Assembly (NCBI RefSeq): GCF_009769165.1
Contig: NZ_CP043476.1
Span: forward strand, 3,851,001 to 3,915,000
Source: Xanthomonas hyacinthi
Lineage (GTDB): Bacteria > Pseudomonadota > Gammaproteobacteria > Xanthomonadales > Xanthomonadaceae
Direction: 5' to 3'
DNA length: 64,000 nucleotides
This document shows, in pieces, positions 27,582 to 38,628 of the stretch; the stretch's first letter is position 1; each line of letters begins with the position of its first letter. The notes under the pieces were generated by a model. That model saw only the letters and a list, made by a program, of their open reading frames with translations. It was not told the DNA's origin and did no database searches. A program made the position numbers and the translations under genes.

Positions 27582-28817
27582 ATGAGCACTGCTTCTTCCA
27601 TTCCCGCTTCCCCACTCCCCATTCCCGGCAGTAAGGACATCGTCCTGGCCTTCTCCGGCGGCCTGGACACCAGCTTCTGCATTCCCTATCTGCAGGTCAA
27701 GGGCTATGCCGTGCACACGGTGTTCGCCGACACCGGCGGCGTGGACGACGAGGAGCGCGACTTCATCGAGAAGCGCGCCGCCGAGCTGGGTGCGGCCAGC
27801 CACGTCACCGTCGATGGCGGCCCGGCGATCTGGAGCGGCTTCGTCAAGCCGTTCGTGTGGGCCGGCGAGGGCTACCAGGGCCAGTATCCGTTGCTGGTGT
27901 CCGACCGCTACCTGATCGTCGATGCCGCGCTCAAGCGCGCCGACGAACTGGGCACCAGGATCATCGCGCACGGTTGCACCGGCATGGGCAACGACCAGGT
28001 GCGCTTCGACCTGGCGGTCAAGGCACTGGGCGATTACGAAATCGTCGCCCCGATCCGCGAGATCCAGAAGGAGCACACCCAGACCCGCGCCTACGAGCAG
28101 AAGTATCTGGAAGAGCGCGGCTTCGGCGTGCGCGCCAAGCAGAAGGCCTACACGATCAACGAGAACCTGCTCGGCGTGACCATGTCCGGCGGCGAGATCG
28201 ACCGCTGGGAAGCGCCGGGCGAGGGCACCCGCGGCTGGTGCGCGCCGCGCAGCGCGTGGCCGACCGAGCCGCTGACGGTGACCCTGAAGTTCGAGCACGG
28301 CGAAGCGGTGGCGGTGGACGGCAAGCCGCTGGAAGGCGCCAAGCTGCTGGCCAAGCTCAACAAGCTGTTCGCCCCGTACGGCGTGGGCCGCGGCATGTAT
28401 ACCGGCGACACCGTGATCGGGCTGAAGGGCCGCATCGTGTTCGAGGCGCCGGGCCTGATCGCGCTGCTGGCCGCGCACCGCGCGCTGGAAGACGCGGTGC
28501 TGACCAAGCAGCAGAACCGCTTCAAGCCGGAGGTGGCGCGCAAGTGGGTGGAGCTGGTCTACGAAGGCTTCTATCACGATCCGCTGAAGACCGATCTGGA
28601 GGCGTTCCTGAATTCCTCGCAGGCCAAGGTCAACGGCGAAGTGACGCTGGAGACCCGCGGCGGCCGCGTCGATGCGGTGGCGGTGAAGTCGCCGCACCTG
28701 CTCAACGCCAAGGGCGCGACCTACGCGCAGTCGGCGGACTGGGGCGTGGCCGAAGCGGAAGGCTTCATCAAGCTGTTCGGGATGAGCTCGACGCTGTACG
28801 CGCAAGTCAACCGCTGA
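27582..28817 (+). CDS. argG: Argininosuccinate synthase
   Basis: A 411-residue ATP-dependent ligase that joins citrulline and aspartate. The P-loop is [11 protein letters not shown] and the citrulline/aspartate region includes [26 protein letters not shown] and YTINENLLG. The first 16 or so residues before [11 protein letters not shown] are Ser/Pro-rich (ASPLPIPG) and are encoded by the ATTCCCC repeat that also sits between other genes here. AAGGAAACAACC precedes the ATG. Placed between argF' and argE', citrulline must be deacetylated before use. Confidence 0.95.
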   Translation: MSTASSIPASPLPIPGSKDIVLAFSGGLDTSFCIPYLQVKGYAVHTVFADTGGVDDEERDFIEKRAAELGAASHVTVDGGPAIWSGFVKPFVWAGEGYQGQYPLLVSDRYLIVDAALKRADELGTRIIAHGCTGMGNDQVRFDLAVKALGDYEIVAPIREIQKEHTQTRAYEQKYLEERGFGVRAKQKAYTINENLLGVTMSGGEIDRWEAPGEGTRGWCAPRSAWPTEPLTVTLKFEHGEAVAVDGKPLEGAKLLAKLNKLFAPYGVGRGMYTGDTVIGLKGRIVFEAPGLIALLAAHRALEDAVLTKQQNRFKPEVARKWVELVYEGFYHDPLKTDLEAFLNSSQAKVNGEVTLETRGGRVDAVAVKSPHLLNAKGATYAQSADWGVAEAEGFIKLFGMSSTLYAQVNR

Positions 28818-28825
28818 GGGTAGAG

Positions 28826-29096
28826 CCCCTCTCCCGCCGGGAGAGGGGTTGGGGTGAGGGTACGGGCGAAGCCTCGCAACGTTTCGACCGCGCAAGCTTC
28901 CCAGCATCTCCACCCGCTCGCGCGAGATTCGATTCACCAGGCTTCGCCCGTACCCTCGTCCGCCCGCAGCAATATCCATTTCACCAGGCTTCGCCCGTAC
29001 CCTCATCCGCCCGCAGCAATATCCATTTCACCAGGCTTCGCCCGTACCCTCATCCGCCCCTGCGGGGCACCTTCTCCCGACGGGAGAAGGAATTGC
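28826..29096. repeat. Intergenic repeat with 47-bp tandem units
   Basis: It begins with the same CCCCTCTCCC/GGGAGAGGGG hairpin and GGTGAGGGTACGGGC segment as at 23966. A unit beginning TTCACCAGGCTTCGCCCGTA then starts at 28933, 28980 and 29027, a period of exactly 47 bases, the third copy being incomplete. The block ends in a TCTCCCGACGGGAGA hairpin. No coding signal. Confidence 0.85.
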
Positions 29097-29108
29097 CGTG
29101 ATGGACCC

Positions 29109-29552
29109 ATGCACGCACTGCGCATCAGCACCGACAAGCACGAACTGGATCTGCCGCTGATCCATCGCTTCCTCAGCGAACAGGCCTATTGGTGCCTGGG
29201 CATCCCGCTGGACACGGTGCGGCGGGCGATCGCCGGCGCGCTGTGCTTCGGCGGCTACGCCGAGGGCGCAGGGCAGGTGGCGTTCGCGCGGGTGATCTCC
29301 GATTTCGCCACGTTCGCCTATCTGGCCGACGTGTTCGTGCTCGACGCGTATCGCGGCCGCGGCTACGGCAAGCAACTGGTCGCCGCAGTTATGGCGCACC
29401 CGCAGCTGCAGGGCCTGCGCCGCTTCATGCTCGCGACCTCCGACGCGCATGCGCTGTACGCCCAGTACGGCTTCGCCGCGCCGACACGCCCGCAGTCGCT
29501 GATGGAAATCGCCCATCACGACCTCTACCGCACCAGCACCACGGCTGCCTGA
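29109..29552 (+). CDS. GNAT-family N-acetyltransferase
   Basis: A 147-residue acetyltransferase. The acetyl-CoA pyrophosphate loop is YRGRGYGKQLV after the VFVLDAYRG strand, and the C-terminal ALYAQYGFAAP fits the family. It stands between argG and argE' and ends six bases before argE'. Its substrate is unknown. The N-acetylglutamate synthase activity of the pathway is expected from the argB fusion instead. Confidence 0.8.
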   Translation: MHALRISTDKHELDLPLIHRFLSEQAYWCLGIPLDTVRRAIAGALCFGGYAEGAGQVAFARVISDFATFAYLADVFVLDAYRGRGYGKQLVAAVMAHPQLQGLRRFMLATSDAHALYAQYGFAAPTRPQSLMEIAHHDLYRTSTTAA

Positions 29553-29558
29553 CCCGCC

Positions 29559-30656
29559 ATGACCGATCTGCTCCAATCCACCCTCGCGCATCTGCAAGCC
29601 CTGGTGTCCTTCGATACCCGTAATCCGCCGCGCGCGATCGGCACCGGCGGCATCTTCGACTACCTGCGGGCGCAATTGCCCGGGTTCCAGGTCGAGGTGA
29701 TCGATCACGGCGCCGGCGCGGTCAGCCTGTACGCGGTGCGCGGCACGCCGAAGTATCTGTTCAACGTGCACCTGGACACGGTGCCGGATTCGCCGCACTG
29801 GAGCGCCGACCCGCACCGCATGCGCCGCGCCGACGATCGGGTGATCGGCCTGGGCGTGTGCGACATCAAGGGCGCGGCCGCGGCGCTGGTCGCGGCGGCC
29901 AATGCCGGCGACGGCGATGCCGCGTTCCTGTTCTCCAGCGACGAGGAAGCCAACGATCCGCGCTGCATCGCCGCGTTCCTGGCGCGCGGCATCGCCTACG
30001 AGGCGGTGCTGGTGGCCGAGCCGACGCTGAGCGAGGCGGTGCTGGCGCATCGCGGCATCAGTTCGGTGCTGATGCGCTTCGCCGGCCGCGCCGGGCATGC
30101 GTCGGGCAGGCAGGATCCGTCGGCCAGCGCCTTGCACCAGGCGATGCGCTGGGGCGGGCGCGCGCTGGACCACGTCGAGTCGCTGGCGCATGCGCGCTTC
30201 GGCGGCCTGACCGGCTTGCGCTTCAACATCGGCCGGGTCGAGGGCGGCATCAAGGCCAACATGATCGCGCCGGCCGCCGAGCTGCGCTTCGGTTTCCGGC
30301 CGCTGCCGTCGATGGACGTGGACGCGTTGCTGGCGACCTTCGCCGGTTTCGCCGATCCGGCCGCGGCGCACTTCGAGGAGACCTTCCGCGGGCCGAGCCT
30401 GCCGTCGGGTGACATCGCCCGCGCCGAGGACCAGCGCCTGGCCGCGCGCGACGTCGCCGATGCGCTGGAGCTGCCGATCGGCAATGCGGTGGACTTCTGG
30501 ACCGAGGCCTCGCTGTTCTCGGCCGGCGGCTATACCGCGCTGGTCTACGGTCCGGGCGACATCGCCCAGGCGCACACCGCCGACGAGTTCGTGACGCTGC
30601 AGCAGTTGCAGCGCTACGCGACCTCGGTGGACCGCATCATCAACGGCGTGCGCTGA
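29559..30656 (+). CDS. argE': N-acetylcitrulline deacetylase
   Basis: A 365-residue M20 metallohydrolase that releases citrulline from N-acetylcitrulline. Metal-site motifs are [26 protein letters not shown] and VAEPT, with the late histidine in [10 protein letters not shown]. In organisms with argF' this enzyme replaces the classical acetylornithine deacetylase. The placement between argG and argB supports this reading over a general peptidase. Confidence 0.92.
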   Translation: MTDLLQSTLAHLQALVSFDTRNPPRAIGTGGIFDYLRAQLPGFQVEVIDHGAGAVSLYAVRGTPKYLFNVHLDTVPDSPHWSADPHRMRRADDRVIGLGVCDIKGAAAALVAAANAGDGDAAFLFSSDEEANDPRCIAAFLARGIAYEAVLVAEPTLSEAVLAHRGISSVLMRFAGRAGHASGRQDPSASALHQAMRWGGRALDHVESLAHARFGGLTGLRFNIGRVEGGIKANMIAPAAELRFGFRPLPSMDVDALLATFAGFADPAAAHFEETFRGPSLPSGDIARAEDQRLAARDVADALELPIGNAVDFWTEASLFSAGGYTALVYGPGDIAQAHTADEFVTLQQLQRYATSVDRIINGVR

Positions 30657-30715
30657 GCACGCGCCGCCGGGGCCACGGCCCTTCCATCCCGGATCACGGA
30701 ACCGCCATCACCGCC

Positions 30716-32047
30716 ATGCACGCCAACAAGCAAACCCGCCAGACCATCGTCCGCCTGCTCTCGAGCATGGCCAGCGCCAAGGAGATCAGCCAGTACCTCA
30801 AGCGCTTTTCGCAGCTGGACGCCAAGCGCTTCGCGGTGGTCAAGGTCGGCGGCGCGGTGCTGCGCGACGACCTGGAGGCGCTGACCTCCTCGCTGTCGTT
30901 CCTGCAGGAAGTCGGGTTGACCCCGATCGTGCTGCACGGCGCCGGCCCGCAGCTGGACGCGGAACTGTCGGCCGCCGGCATCGAGAAGCAGACCGTCAAC
31001 GGCCTGCGGGTGACCTCGCCGGAAGCGCTGGCGATCGTGCGCAAGGTGTTCCAGGCCTCCAACCTCAAGCTGGTCGAGGCGCTGCAGCAGAATGGCGCGC
31101 GCGCCACCTCGATCACCGGCGGGGTGTTCGAAGCGCAGTACCTGGACCGCGACACCTACGGCCTGGTCGGCGAGGTCAAGGCGGTGAACCTGGCGCCGAT
31201 CGAGGCCAGCCTGCAGGCCGGCTCGATCCCGGTGATCACCAGCCTGGGCGAAACCCCGAGCGGGCAGATCCTCAACATCAATGCCGACTTCGCCGCCAAC
31301 GAACTGGTGCAGGAATTGCAGCCGTACAAGATCATCTTCCTCACCGGCACCGGCGGGCTGCTCGACGAGGACGGCAAGGTGATCGATTCGATCAACCTGT
31401 CCACCGAGTACGACACGCTGATGCAGCAGCCGTGGATCAACGGCGGCATGCGGGTCAAGATCGAGCAGATCAAGGACTTGCTGGACCGCCTGCCGCTGGA
31501 ATCGTCGGTGTCGATCACGCGCCCGGCCGACCTGGCCAAGGAACTGTTCACCCACAAGGGTTCGGGCACGCTGGTGCGGCGCGGCGAGAAGGTGTTGCGG
31601 GCGACCTCGTGGAGCGAACTGGACACGCCGCGGCTGACGTCGCTGATCGAATCCAGCTTCGGCCGCACCCTGGTGCCGGACTATTTCGACACGACCCGGC
31701 TGCTGCGCGCCTACGTCAGCGAGAACTACCGCGCCGCGGTGATCCTGACCGACGAGGACCTGCTTGCATCGGGCACGCTCACCTATCTGGACAAGTTCGC
31801 GGTGCTCGACGACGCGCAGGGCGAAGGCCTGGGCCGTGCGGTATGGAACGTGATGCGCGAGGAGACCCCGCAGCTGTTCTGGCGCTCGCGCCACAACAAC
31901 CAGGTCAACATCTTCTACTACGCCGAATCCGACGGCTGTTTCAAGCAGGAGAAGTGGAAGGTGTTCTGGTACGGGCTGGAGAACTTCGAGCAGATCCAGC
32001 ACTGCGTGGCGCATTGCGCCACGCGCACGCCGACCTTGCTGGGCTGA
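30716..32047 (+). CDS. argB: Bifunctional N-acetylglutamate synthase/kinase
   Basis: A 443-residue fusion. Residues to about 280 form an amino-acid kinase domain ([47 protein letters not shown]). The C-terminal 150 form a GNAT domain ([39 protein letters not shown]). Such fusions catalyse both the first and second steps of arginine synthesis and in Xanthomonas are inhibited by arginine. The cluster contains no separate argA. Confidence 0.94.
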   Translation: MHANKQTRQTIVRLLSSMASAKEISQYLKRFSQLDAKRFAVVKVGGAVLRDDLEALTSSLSFLQEVGLTPIVLHGAGPQLDAELSAAGIEKQTVNGLRVTSPEALAIVRKVFQASNLKLVEALQQNGARATSITGGVFEAQYLDRDTYGLVGEVKAVNLAPIEASLQAGSIPVITSLGETPSGQILNINADFAANELVQELQPYKIIFLTGTGGLLDEDGKVIDSINLSTEYDTLMQQPWINGGMRVKIEQIKDLLDRLPLESSVSITRPADLAKELFTHKGSGTLVRRGEKVLRATSWSELDTPRLTSLIESSFGRTLVPDYFDTTRLLRAYVSENYRAAVILTDEDLLASGTLTYLDKFAVLDDAQGEGLGRAVWNVMREETPQLFWRSRHNNQVNIFYYAESDGCFKQEKWKVFWYGLENFEQIQHCVAHCATRTPTLLG

Positions 32048-32052
32048 GCGCG

Positions 32053-32660
32053 ATGAGCCTGGACCTGCTGCCTGCGCTGTGGCGCGAAGTGCCGAGCCTG
32101 CAGGGCCGGCATGCGTCGCTGGAGCCGTTGCAGGCAGCGCATGCCGACGCGTTGCGCGCGGCCTTGCACGGCAGCGGCCTGGAGCGGCTGTGGTACACCA
32201 GCGTGCCGGCCGCGGACCAGGTCGATGCCTACGTGGCCGCCGCGCTGGACGCGCAGGCGCAGGGCCGCGTGCTGCCGTTCGCGGTGCGCGATGCGGCCGG
32301 CGCGGTGGTCGGCAGTACGCGCGTCTACGGGCTGGACCCCGAGGTGCCGACGCTGCTGATCGGCTACACATGGTACGCACCGCGCGTGCAGCGCAGCGGG
32401 GTCAATACCGAGGTCAAGCGCATGCTGCTGCAGTACGCGTTCGAGACCTTGCAGTGCCTCAGCGTCGGCTTCGAGACCAGCTGGTTCAACCACACCTCGC
32501 GCGCCGCCATCGCCCGGCTCGGGGCCAAGCAGGACGGCGTGCTGCGCAACCACAAGCGCCACGCCGACGGCACCCCGCGCGATACCGTGGTGTTCTCCAT
32601 CATCGATACGGAATGGGCCGGGGTGAAACGCCACCTGCAGTTCCGCCTGGATTCGCATAC

Positions 32661-32664
<4 letters not shown>
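32053..32664 (+). CDS. GNAT-family acetyltransferase, RimJ/RimL-like
   Basis: A 203-residue protein with the layout of RimJ/RimL-type N-acetyltransferases: [49 protein letters not shown], then the [19 protein letters not shown] segment. Its stop overlaps the argC ATG (ATGA), so it is translated with the arginine genes. The acceptor is unknown. Confidence 0.82.
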
Positions 32665-33626
<962 letters not shown>

Positions 33627-33770
33627 GGCTTCTTTGCCGCCGAGACTCGGAACCCCGAACAATGACTCCAAGCGCGCGCACGTCGACATCGCCCTGTCGG
33701 TCACGCGCGACGAAATAGAGCAAGCGACGGTTTTCGATTTCCCATTCCCCATTTCCGATTCCCCCAAAAA

Positions 33771-35069
33771 ATGACCAATCTTCTCTGGCAAAAACCCGGC
33801 GTCGCCGTCGATGCCAAGATCCAGGCGTTCCTGGCCGGCGACGACGTGATCCTGGACCGCGAATTCTTCCTGCACGACATCGCCGCCAGCGGCGCGCATG
33901 CCGAAGGCCTGCAGCGCATCGGCATCCTGTCGGCCGACGAACTGGCCGGGCTGCAGCGCGAGCTGGCGCTGCTGGCCGAGGATTTCCGCAGCGGCGGGTT
34001 CGTGCTCGACGCACGTTTCGAGGACGGCCATTCGGCGATCGAGGCGCGGCTGACCGAGCGCCTGGGCGATGCCGGCCGCAAGATCCACACCGGGCGCAGC
34101 CGCAACGACCAGATCCTGGTCGCCACCCGGCTGTGGCTGAAGGAACGGCTGGCGCAGCTGGCGCAGCTGAGCCGCGAGATCGCCAAGGTCGCGCTGGAGC
34201 GCGCGCAGGCCGAGCAGGCGCTGCCGCTGCCGGGCTACACCCATATCCAGCGCGCCGTGGTGTCCTCGGCCGGGATGTGGTGGGCCGGCTGGGCCGAGGC
34301 CTTCATCGACGATGCGATCCGCGCCCACGACACGCTGCGCCTGATCGACGCCAACCCGCTCGGCACCGCCGCCGGCTACGGCGTCAATCTAAAACTCGAC
34401 CGCGAACACACCACCGCCGCGCTGGGCTTCGCGCGCATGCAGGTCAGTCCGATCTACGCGCAGCTGTCGCGCGGCAAGTTCGAGATGGCCGCGCTGGAAG
34501 CGCTGGGCAGCGCGACCCTGGACCTGCGCCGGCTGGCCTGGGACCTGTCGCTGTTCACCAGCGGCGAGTTCGGTTTCGTCGCCTTGCCGGCGCAGTACAC
34601 CACCGGCAGTTCGATCATGCCCAACAAGCGCAACCCGGACGTGATCGAACTGATGCGCGCCACCCACGCCAGCGTCGCCGCGGCGCGTACCGAGATCGAA
34701 CAGCTGCTGTCGCTGCCGTCCGGCTACCACCGCGACCTGCAGAGCAGCAAGGGCGCGATCTTCCACGGCTTCGGCCGCGGCCTGGCCGCGCTGGAACTGC
34801 TGCCGGCGCTGCTGGCCAACCTGGAGTGGCGCGAAGACAGGCTGCGCGCGGCGATCGACTCGGGCATGTACGCCACCGACGTCGCGGTCGAGGCGGCGCT
34901 GGCCGGGGTGCCGTTCCGCGAGGCCTACCAGGCCGCCGCGGCGGCGTCGGACAGCGCAGGGCAGGGCCGCACCCCGGAAGGCAGCCTGGCCGCGCGGGTC
35001 TCGCCCGGCGCCGCCGCCGACCTGCGCCTGGCGCAATTGCAGGCGCGCTGGGACGCGCTGGCCGGCTGA
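33771..35069 (+). CDS. argH: Argininosuccinate lyase
   Basis: A 432-residue lyase that splits argininosuccinate into arginine and fumarate. Signature blocks are [19 protein letters not shown] and [12 protein letters not shown], the last carrying the catalytic serine loop. It ends the arginine part of the cluster and is followed by a long perfect inverted repeat. Confidence 0.95.
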   Translation: MTNLLWQKPGVAVDAKIQAFLAGDDVILDREFFLHDIAASGAHAEGLQRIGILSADELAGLQRELALLAEDFRSGGFVLDARFEDGHSAIEARLTERLGDAGRKIHTGRSRNDQILVATRLWLKERLAQLAQLSREIAKVALERAQAEQALPLPGYTHIQRAVVSSAGMWWAGWAEAFIDDAIRAHDTLRLIDANPLGTAAGYGVNLKLDREHTTAALGFARMQVSPIYAQLSRGKFEMAALEALGSATLDLRRLAWDLSLFTSGEFGFVALPAQYTTGSSIMPNKRNPDVIELMRATHASVAAARTEIEQLLSLPSGYHRDLQSSKGAIFHGFGRGLAALELLPALLANLEWREDRLRAAIDSGMYATDVAVEAALAGVPFREAYQAAAAASDSAGQGRTPEGSLAARVSPGAAADLRLAQLQARWDALAG

Positions 35070-35071
35070 TC

Positions 35072-35139
35072 CCTGTGGGAGGGGCTTTAGCCCCGACGCC
35101 TTACCGATAAAGCGTCGGGGCTAAAGCCCCTCCCACAGG
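35072..35139. repeat. Perfect 28-bp inverted repeat after argH
   Basis: Two 28-base arms (starting CCTGTGGGAGGGGCTTTAGC) enclose a 12-base loop. The RNA would form a very stable hairpin that could end or protect the arg transcript. It lacks a T tract on the plus strand. Relatives of the arm occur near 2946, 16755, 63393 and 63442. Confidence 0.85.
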
Positions 35140-35205
35140 AAGGACGTGGCCGCTGTCCCTCCACGGATGCCCGACACTCGAACCGATGCAAAGGAAGACC
35201 ATACG

Positions 35206-35463
35206 ATGAAGCACTACCTGGTTCTGGCAATGCGCAAACCGAACTTCGATGAGGCCGTGGTCGCCCCGCACCTGGCCTTCCTCGACGCACTGCGCGGACG
35301 CGGCTTGCTGGCGCTGACCGGCGGTTTCAGCGACCGCAGCGGCGGCGCCTACCTGCTGCAGGGCGTGGACGACCTGGCGCAGGCACAGGCGATCGTCGCC
35401 GCCGATCCGCTGGCGATCCATGACTGCTCCGAGCTCACCGTCCACGAATGGAACACGCGCTGA
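35206..35463 (+). CDS. YciI-like protein
   Basis: An 85-residue protein of the dimeric ferredoxin-like YciI family. The pattern YLVLAMRKP, PHLAFLDALRGRG, LTGGFSDRSGGAYLL and VAADPLAIHD fits it. A GAAGACC stretch precedes the ATG. Some members are enzymes, most are uncharacterised, and its role beside argH and proB is unknown. Confidence 0.82.
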   Translation: MKHYLVLAMRKPNFDEAVVAPHLAFLDALRGRGLLALTGGFSDRSGGAYLLQGVDDLAQAQAIVAADPLAIHDCSELTVHEWNTR

Positions 35464-35467
35464 TCCC

Positions 35468-36619
35468 ATGACGACGCAAACGCCATCGCCCTTCGCCGAA
35501 CAGCGCCTGCCGCCGTGGCGGCGTGCGGTGCTGAAGGTCGGCAGCAGCCTGCTCGCCGCCGATGGCGGTGGTGGGCTGTCGCCGCGCTACGCGCTGGGCC
35601 TGGCGCAGTTCGTCTCGGCCAACCTGGCGGCTGGGCGCGAACTGGTGATCGTGTCCTCCGGCGCGGTTGCGGCCGGACGCGCGATCCTGCCGCGCGCCGC
35701 CGAGGCCGGCGCGGCGATCGCCGCGCGGCAGGCGCTGGCCGCGCTCGGTCAGGCGCAGCTGATCGCGCTGTGGCAGCGCTTCTTCGAGCGCCCGGTGGCG
35801 CAGGTGCTGTTGACCCACGACGACCTGCGCAACCGCCGCCGCTACCTCAACGCGCGCGCCACCCTGGGCGAGCTGTTGCGGCTGGGCGCGCTGCCGGTGG
35901 TCAACGAGAACGACACCGTGTCGGTGGACGAACTCAAGCTCGGCGACAACGATAATCTCGCGGCGATCGTCGCCGCGCTGGTCGATGCCGACGCGCTGTT
36001 CATCGCCACCGACATCGACGGCCTGTACACCGCCGACCCGCGCAGCGACCCGCGCGCGCAGCCGCTGGACGATGTGCCGGAACTGACCGCGGCGGTGCTG
36101 GCGATGGCCGGCGGCAGCGGCAGCAGCGTCGGCACCGGCGGCATGCGCACCAAGCTGGAGGCCGCGGCCAAGGCCGGCGCCGCCGGCATCGAGACCTATC
36201 TGTTCAACGGCCGCAGCGCAGAAGTGGTGCGCGGCCTGGCCCAGGACCGCCTGCGCGGCACCCGCATCCATCCCGCGCGCACCCGCATCGCCGCGCGCAA
36301 GTACTGGCTGCGCCAGGTGCCGGTCGAACCCGGCGCGATCCTGGTCGATGCCGGCGCCGCCGCCGCGCTGGCCGACAAGGGCGCCTCGCTGCTGCCCGGC
36401 GGCGTGGCCGGCGCCGAAGGCGACTTCCGCCGCGGCGACATGGTCGAGGTGCGTCTGCGCGACGCCGCCGGCGAACGCTGCCTGGCGCGCGGCGTCAGTC
36501 AGTACTCGGCGGCCGACGTGCGCCGCATCGCCCGCCGCCATTCGCGCGACATCGAATCGATCCTGGGGTACAACTACGGCGAGAACGTGATCCATCGCGA
36601 CGATCTGGTGCTGGTGTAG
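35468..36619 (+). CDS. proB: Glutamate 5-kinase
   Basis: A 383-residue kinase for the first step of proline synthesis, with an N-terminal amino-acid kinase domain (VLKVGSSLL, VSSGAVAAGR, VNENDTVS, GDNDNLAA, GTGGMRTKL) and a C-terminal PUA domain. It is the feedback-controlled step in most bacteria. It starts five bases after the YciI-like stop. A repeat element fills the space to proA. Confidence 0.94.
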   Translation: MTTQTPSPFAEQRLPPWRRAVLKVGSSLLAADGGGGLSPRYALGLAQFVSANLAAGRELVIVSSGAVAAGRAILPRAAEAGAAIAARQALAALGQAQLIALWQRFFERPVAQVLLTHDDLRNRRRYLNARATLGELLRLGALPVVNENDTVSVDELKLGDNDNLAAIVAALVDADALFIATDIDGLYTADPRSDPRAQPLDDVPELTAAVLAMAGGSGSSVGTGGMRTKLEAAAKAGAAGIETYLFNGRSAEVVRGLAQDRLRGTRIHPARTRIAARKYWLRQVPVEPGAILVDAGAAAALADKGASLLPGGVAGAEGDFRRGDMVEVRLRDAAGERCLARGVSQYSAADVRRIARRHSRDIESILGYNYGENVIHRDDLVLV

Positions 36620-36621
36620 AA

Positions 36622-36769
36622 GGCTGGGAGTGGGGAATCGGGAATGGGGAATCGCAAAAGCGTTCCTGCCACCCTTTCCCGGGCGGTGATTTCTCCGTAC
36701 TCGGCAGCAAACGGTGTTGCGCGCTTTTCCCATTCCCCATTCCCCATTCTCCATTCCCGATTCCCAGCC
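36622..36769. repeat. MITE-like inverted repeat between proB and proA
   Basis: The 148-bp stretch begins GGCTGGGAGTGGGGAATCGG and ends with its approximate reverse complement, GATTCCCAGCC just before the proA ATG. The arms are about 45 bases of GGGAATCGGGAATGGGGAAT-type sequence around a 65-base core. It fills the whole gap between the proB stop and the proA start. Related single arms occur at ubiG-gph, argF'-argG and argC-argH. Confidence 0.8.
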
Positions 36770-38014
36770 ATGACCATCAAAACCCAAGCCCTGCAATGCC
36801 GCGATGCCGCGCAGGCGTTGGCGCAGTTGTCCTCGGCGGCCAAGCAGGCCTTGCTGGAGGCGATGGCGGCCGCGTTGGAAGCGGATGCGGAGACGATCCT
36901 CGCCGCCAATGCGCGCGACCTGGAGGCGGCGCGGGCCAGGGACGTCGGTAGCGCCATGCTCGACCGGCTGGCGCTGGACGGCAAGCGCCTGGCCGGCGTC
37001 GCCGCGGCCTTGCGCGAAGTGGCGGCGCTGCCCGATCCGGTCGGCCAGATCACCCGCGACGACGTGCGCCCGAACGGCATCCGCGTGCAGAAGGTGCGGG
37101 TGCCGCTGGGCGTGATCGCGATGATCTACGAGGCGCGCCCGAACGTGACCGCCGATGCCGCGGCGCTGTGCATCAAGGCCGGCAACGGCGTGATCCTGCG
37201 CGGCGGCTCCGAGGCGATCCATTCCAACACCGCGATCGCCGCCGCGCTCAGGCGCGCGCTGCGCGAGGCCGGGATCGGCGAGGACGCCTTGACCCTGGTG
37301 GAGGATCTGCGCCGCGAGACCATGCTCGAACTGCTGCAGCTCAACGACATCGTCGACCTGGCGATCCCGCGCGGCGGCGAGGGCCTGATCCGTTTCGTCG
37401 CCGAACACGCGCGGGTGCCGGTGATCAAGCACTACAAGGGCGTGTGCCATCTGTTCGTGGACGCCTCGGCGGACCTGGAGCTGGCGGTGAAGCTGCTGGT
37501 GGACGGCAAGACCACGCGCCCGGCCGCGTGCAATTCGCTGGAGACGCTGCTGGTGCACGCCGACGTCGCCGCGCGCTTCCTGCCGCTGGCGGCGCAGGCG
37601 CTGCAGCGGCGCGGCGTGGTCCTGCGCGGCGACGACGCCAGCCGCGACCTGCTGCCGGACATCGACGCGGCCAGCGACGCCGACTACGCTGCCGAATACC
37701 TCGACCTGATCCTGGCGATCCGCGTGGTGCCGGACCTGGCCGCCGCGATCGAGCACATCCGCCACTACGGCTCGGACCACACCGAAGTCATCGCCACTGC
37801 CGATGCGGCCAACGCCGAGGCGTTCGTGCAGGCCTTGCGCGCGGCGGTGGTGATGGTCAACGCCTCCTCGCGCTTCTCCGACGGCGGCGAACTCGGCCTG
37901 GGCGCGGAGATCGGCATCTCCACCACGCGCCTGCACGCCTACGGCCCGATGGGCCTGGAAGCGCTGACCGTGGAGCGCTTCGTGGTGCGTGGCGAGGGGC
38001 AGGTGCGGCACTGA
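36770..38014 (+). CDS. proA: Gamma-glutamyl phosphate reductase
   Basis: A 414-residue aldehyde-dehydrogenase-fold enzyme for the second step of proline synthesis. Visible blocks are [29 protein letters not shown], the [10 protein letters not shown] loop, PAACNSLET with the catalytic cysteine, and [19 protein letters not shown]. It is the last native-composition gene before the AT-richer island. A decayed copy of its central part lies at about 49258-49425. Confidence 0.95.
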   Translation: MTIKTQALQCRDAAQALAQLSSAAKQALLEAMAAALEADAETILAANARDLEAARARDVGSAMLDRLALDGKRLAGVAAALREVAALPDPVGQITRDDVRPNGIRVQKVRVPLGVIAMIYEARPNVTADAAALCIKAGNGVILRGGSEAIHSNTAIAAALRRALREAGIGEDALTLVEDLRRETMLELLQLNDIVDLAIPRGGEGLIRFVAEHARVPVIKHYKGVCHLFVDASADLELAVKLLVDGKTTRPAACNSLETLLVHADVAARFLPLAAQALQRRGVVLRGDDASRDLLPDIDAASDADYAAEYLDLILAIRVVPDLAAAIEHIRHYGSDHTEVIATADAANAEAFVQALRAAVVMVNASSRFSDGGELGLGAEIGISTTRLHAYGPMGLEALTVERFVVRGEGQVRH

Positions 38015-38128
38015 TATGTCGCGGACGGGTGCAGGCGTTCGAGCACGGCTCCGCGCCGCATTTAACCCGGCCGCGCAGGCGTCCGAAGAAACTCTGCAAT
38101 ACGCGTTTTGCTATTTGCTCACAAGCTG

Positions 38129-38157
38129 TTGACAAGGCAGCGCTGGCGTAATGTAAT
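38129..38157 (+). promoter_or_regulatory. Sigma-70 promoter at the island's left edge
   Basis: TTGACA at 38129-38134 is followed after 17 bases by TGTAAT at 38152-38157, a near-consensus pair. It reads toward the small open frame at 38187, the 83-residue gene and the luxR gene. The leader to the 83-residue gene would be about 210 bases. Confidence 0.65.
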
Positions 38158-38186
38158 CGATTCCTTGTGAAGGAGGTACATTTTAG

Positions 38187-38339
38187 TTGTTGCTATTGGC
38201 CGTAGTAGAGACAAACGCCGCTCGGAATGTAACTGCACTTGACCGGTGGCTTTGCAAGCCAGTTAATACCGTAATCCCCGCCTCAGGAGAGGAGGCCGTG
38301 GACGCCGATAGATCAAATTGTGATGTTGATCTAGCGTAG
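38187..38339 (+). CDS. Possible 50-residue peptide with TTG start
   Basis: AAGGAGGT at 38170-38177, the best Shine-Dalgarno match in the region, stands nine bases before a TTG that opens a 50-codon frame ending in TAG at 38337. The product starts MLLLAVVETNAARN and contains two cysteines. It ends shortly before the 83-residue gene. There is no homology I recognise, so it could be a leader peptide that controls the genes downstream, a small secreted peptide, or chance. Confidence 0.35.
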   Translation: MLLLAVVETNAARNVTALDRWLCKPVNTVIPASGEEAVDADRSNCDVDLA

Positions 38340-38374
38340 TACCGATGCATTGCCAGGACAGGGGGGCAAGAGCT

Positions 38375-38626
38375 ATGTTTGAATTGACTAGGCGCTTCAA
38401 ACGGGAGCAAATCCTGTTGCGCATTACACCCCACGGCAAGGGTGTAATGATTGAGCGTGAAGCCAGGGAGGAAGATGGCGGGAAAGCCACCCTGGCTTTC
38501 CCCATATTGAGCATCCAAGACTTCTACGCTTTCGTTGAAGCCGACCCGCAATATGATCAGTTGCAGGCACTTTACAGCCAGTGCGCGATCTGGGCGCAGG
38601 CGATCCTGGCCAATTGTGGTGTGTAG
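38375..38626 (+). CDS. Small protein of unknown function
   Basis: An 83-residue acidic-neutral protein without membrane segments (FELTRRFKREQILLRITPHG, later LSIQDFYAFVEADPQYDQLQAL). It ends two bases before the luxR start, so the two are co-transcribed. I place the start at the ATG at 38375, where GGACAGGGGGGC lies upstream; an earlier ATG at 38345 adds ten residues. I do not recognise it. Its place suggests a partner or modulator of the regulator. Confidence 0.6.
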   Translation: MFELTRRFKREQILLRITPHGKGVMIEREAREEDGGKATLAFPILSIQDFYAFVEADPQYDQLQALYSQCAIWAQAILANCGV

Positions 38627-38628
38627 CT

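Noticed and set aside
28933..29060. CRISPR-like array
   Set aside because: The 47-bp units are directly adjacent without distinct spacers, and no cas gene is present.
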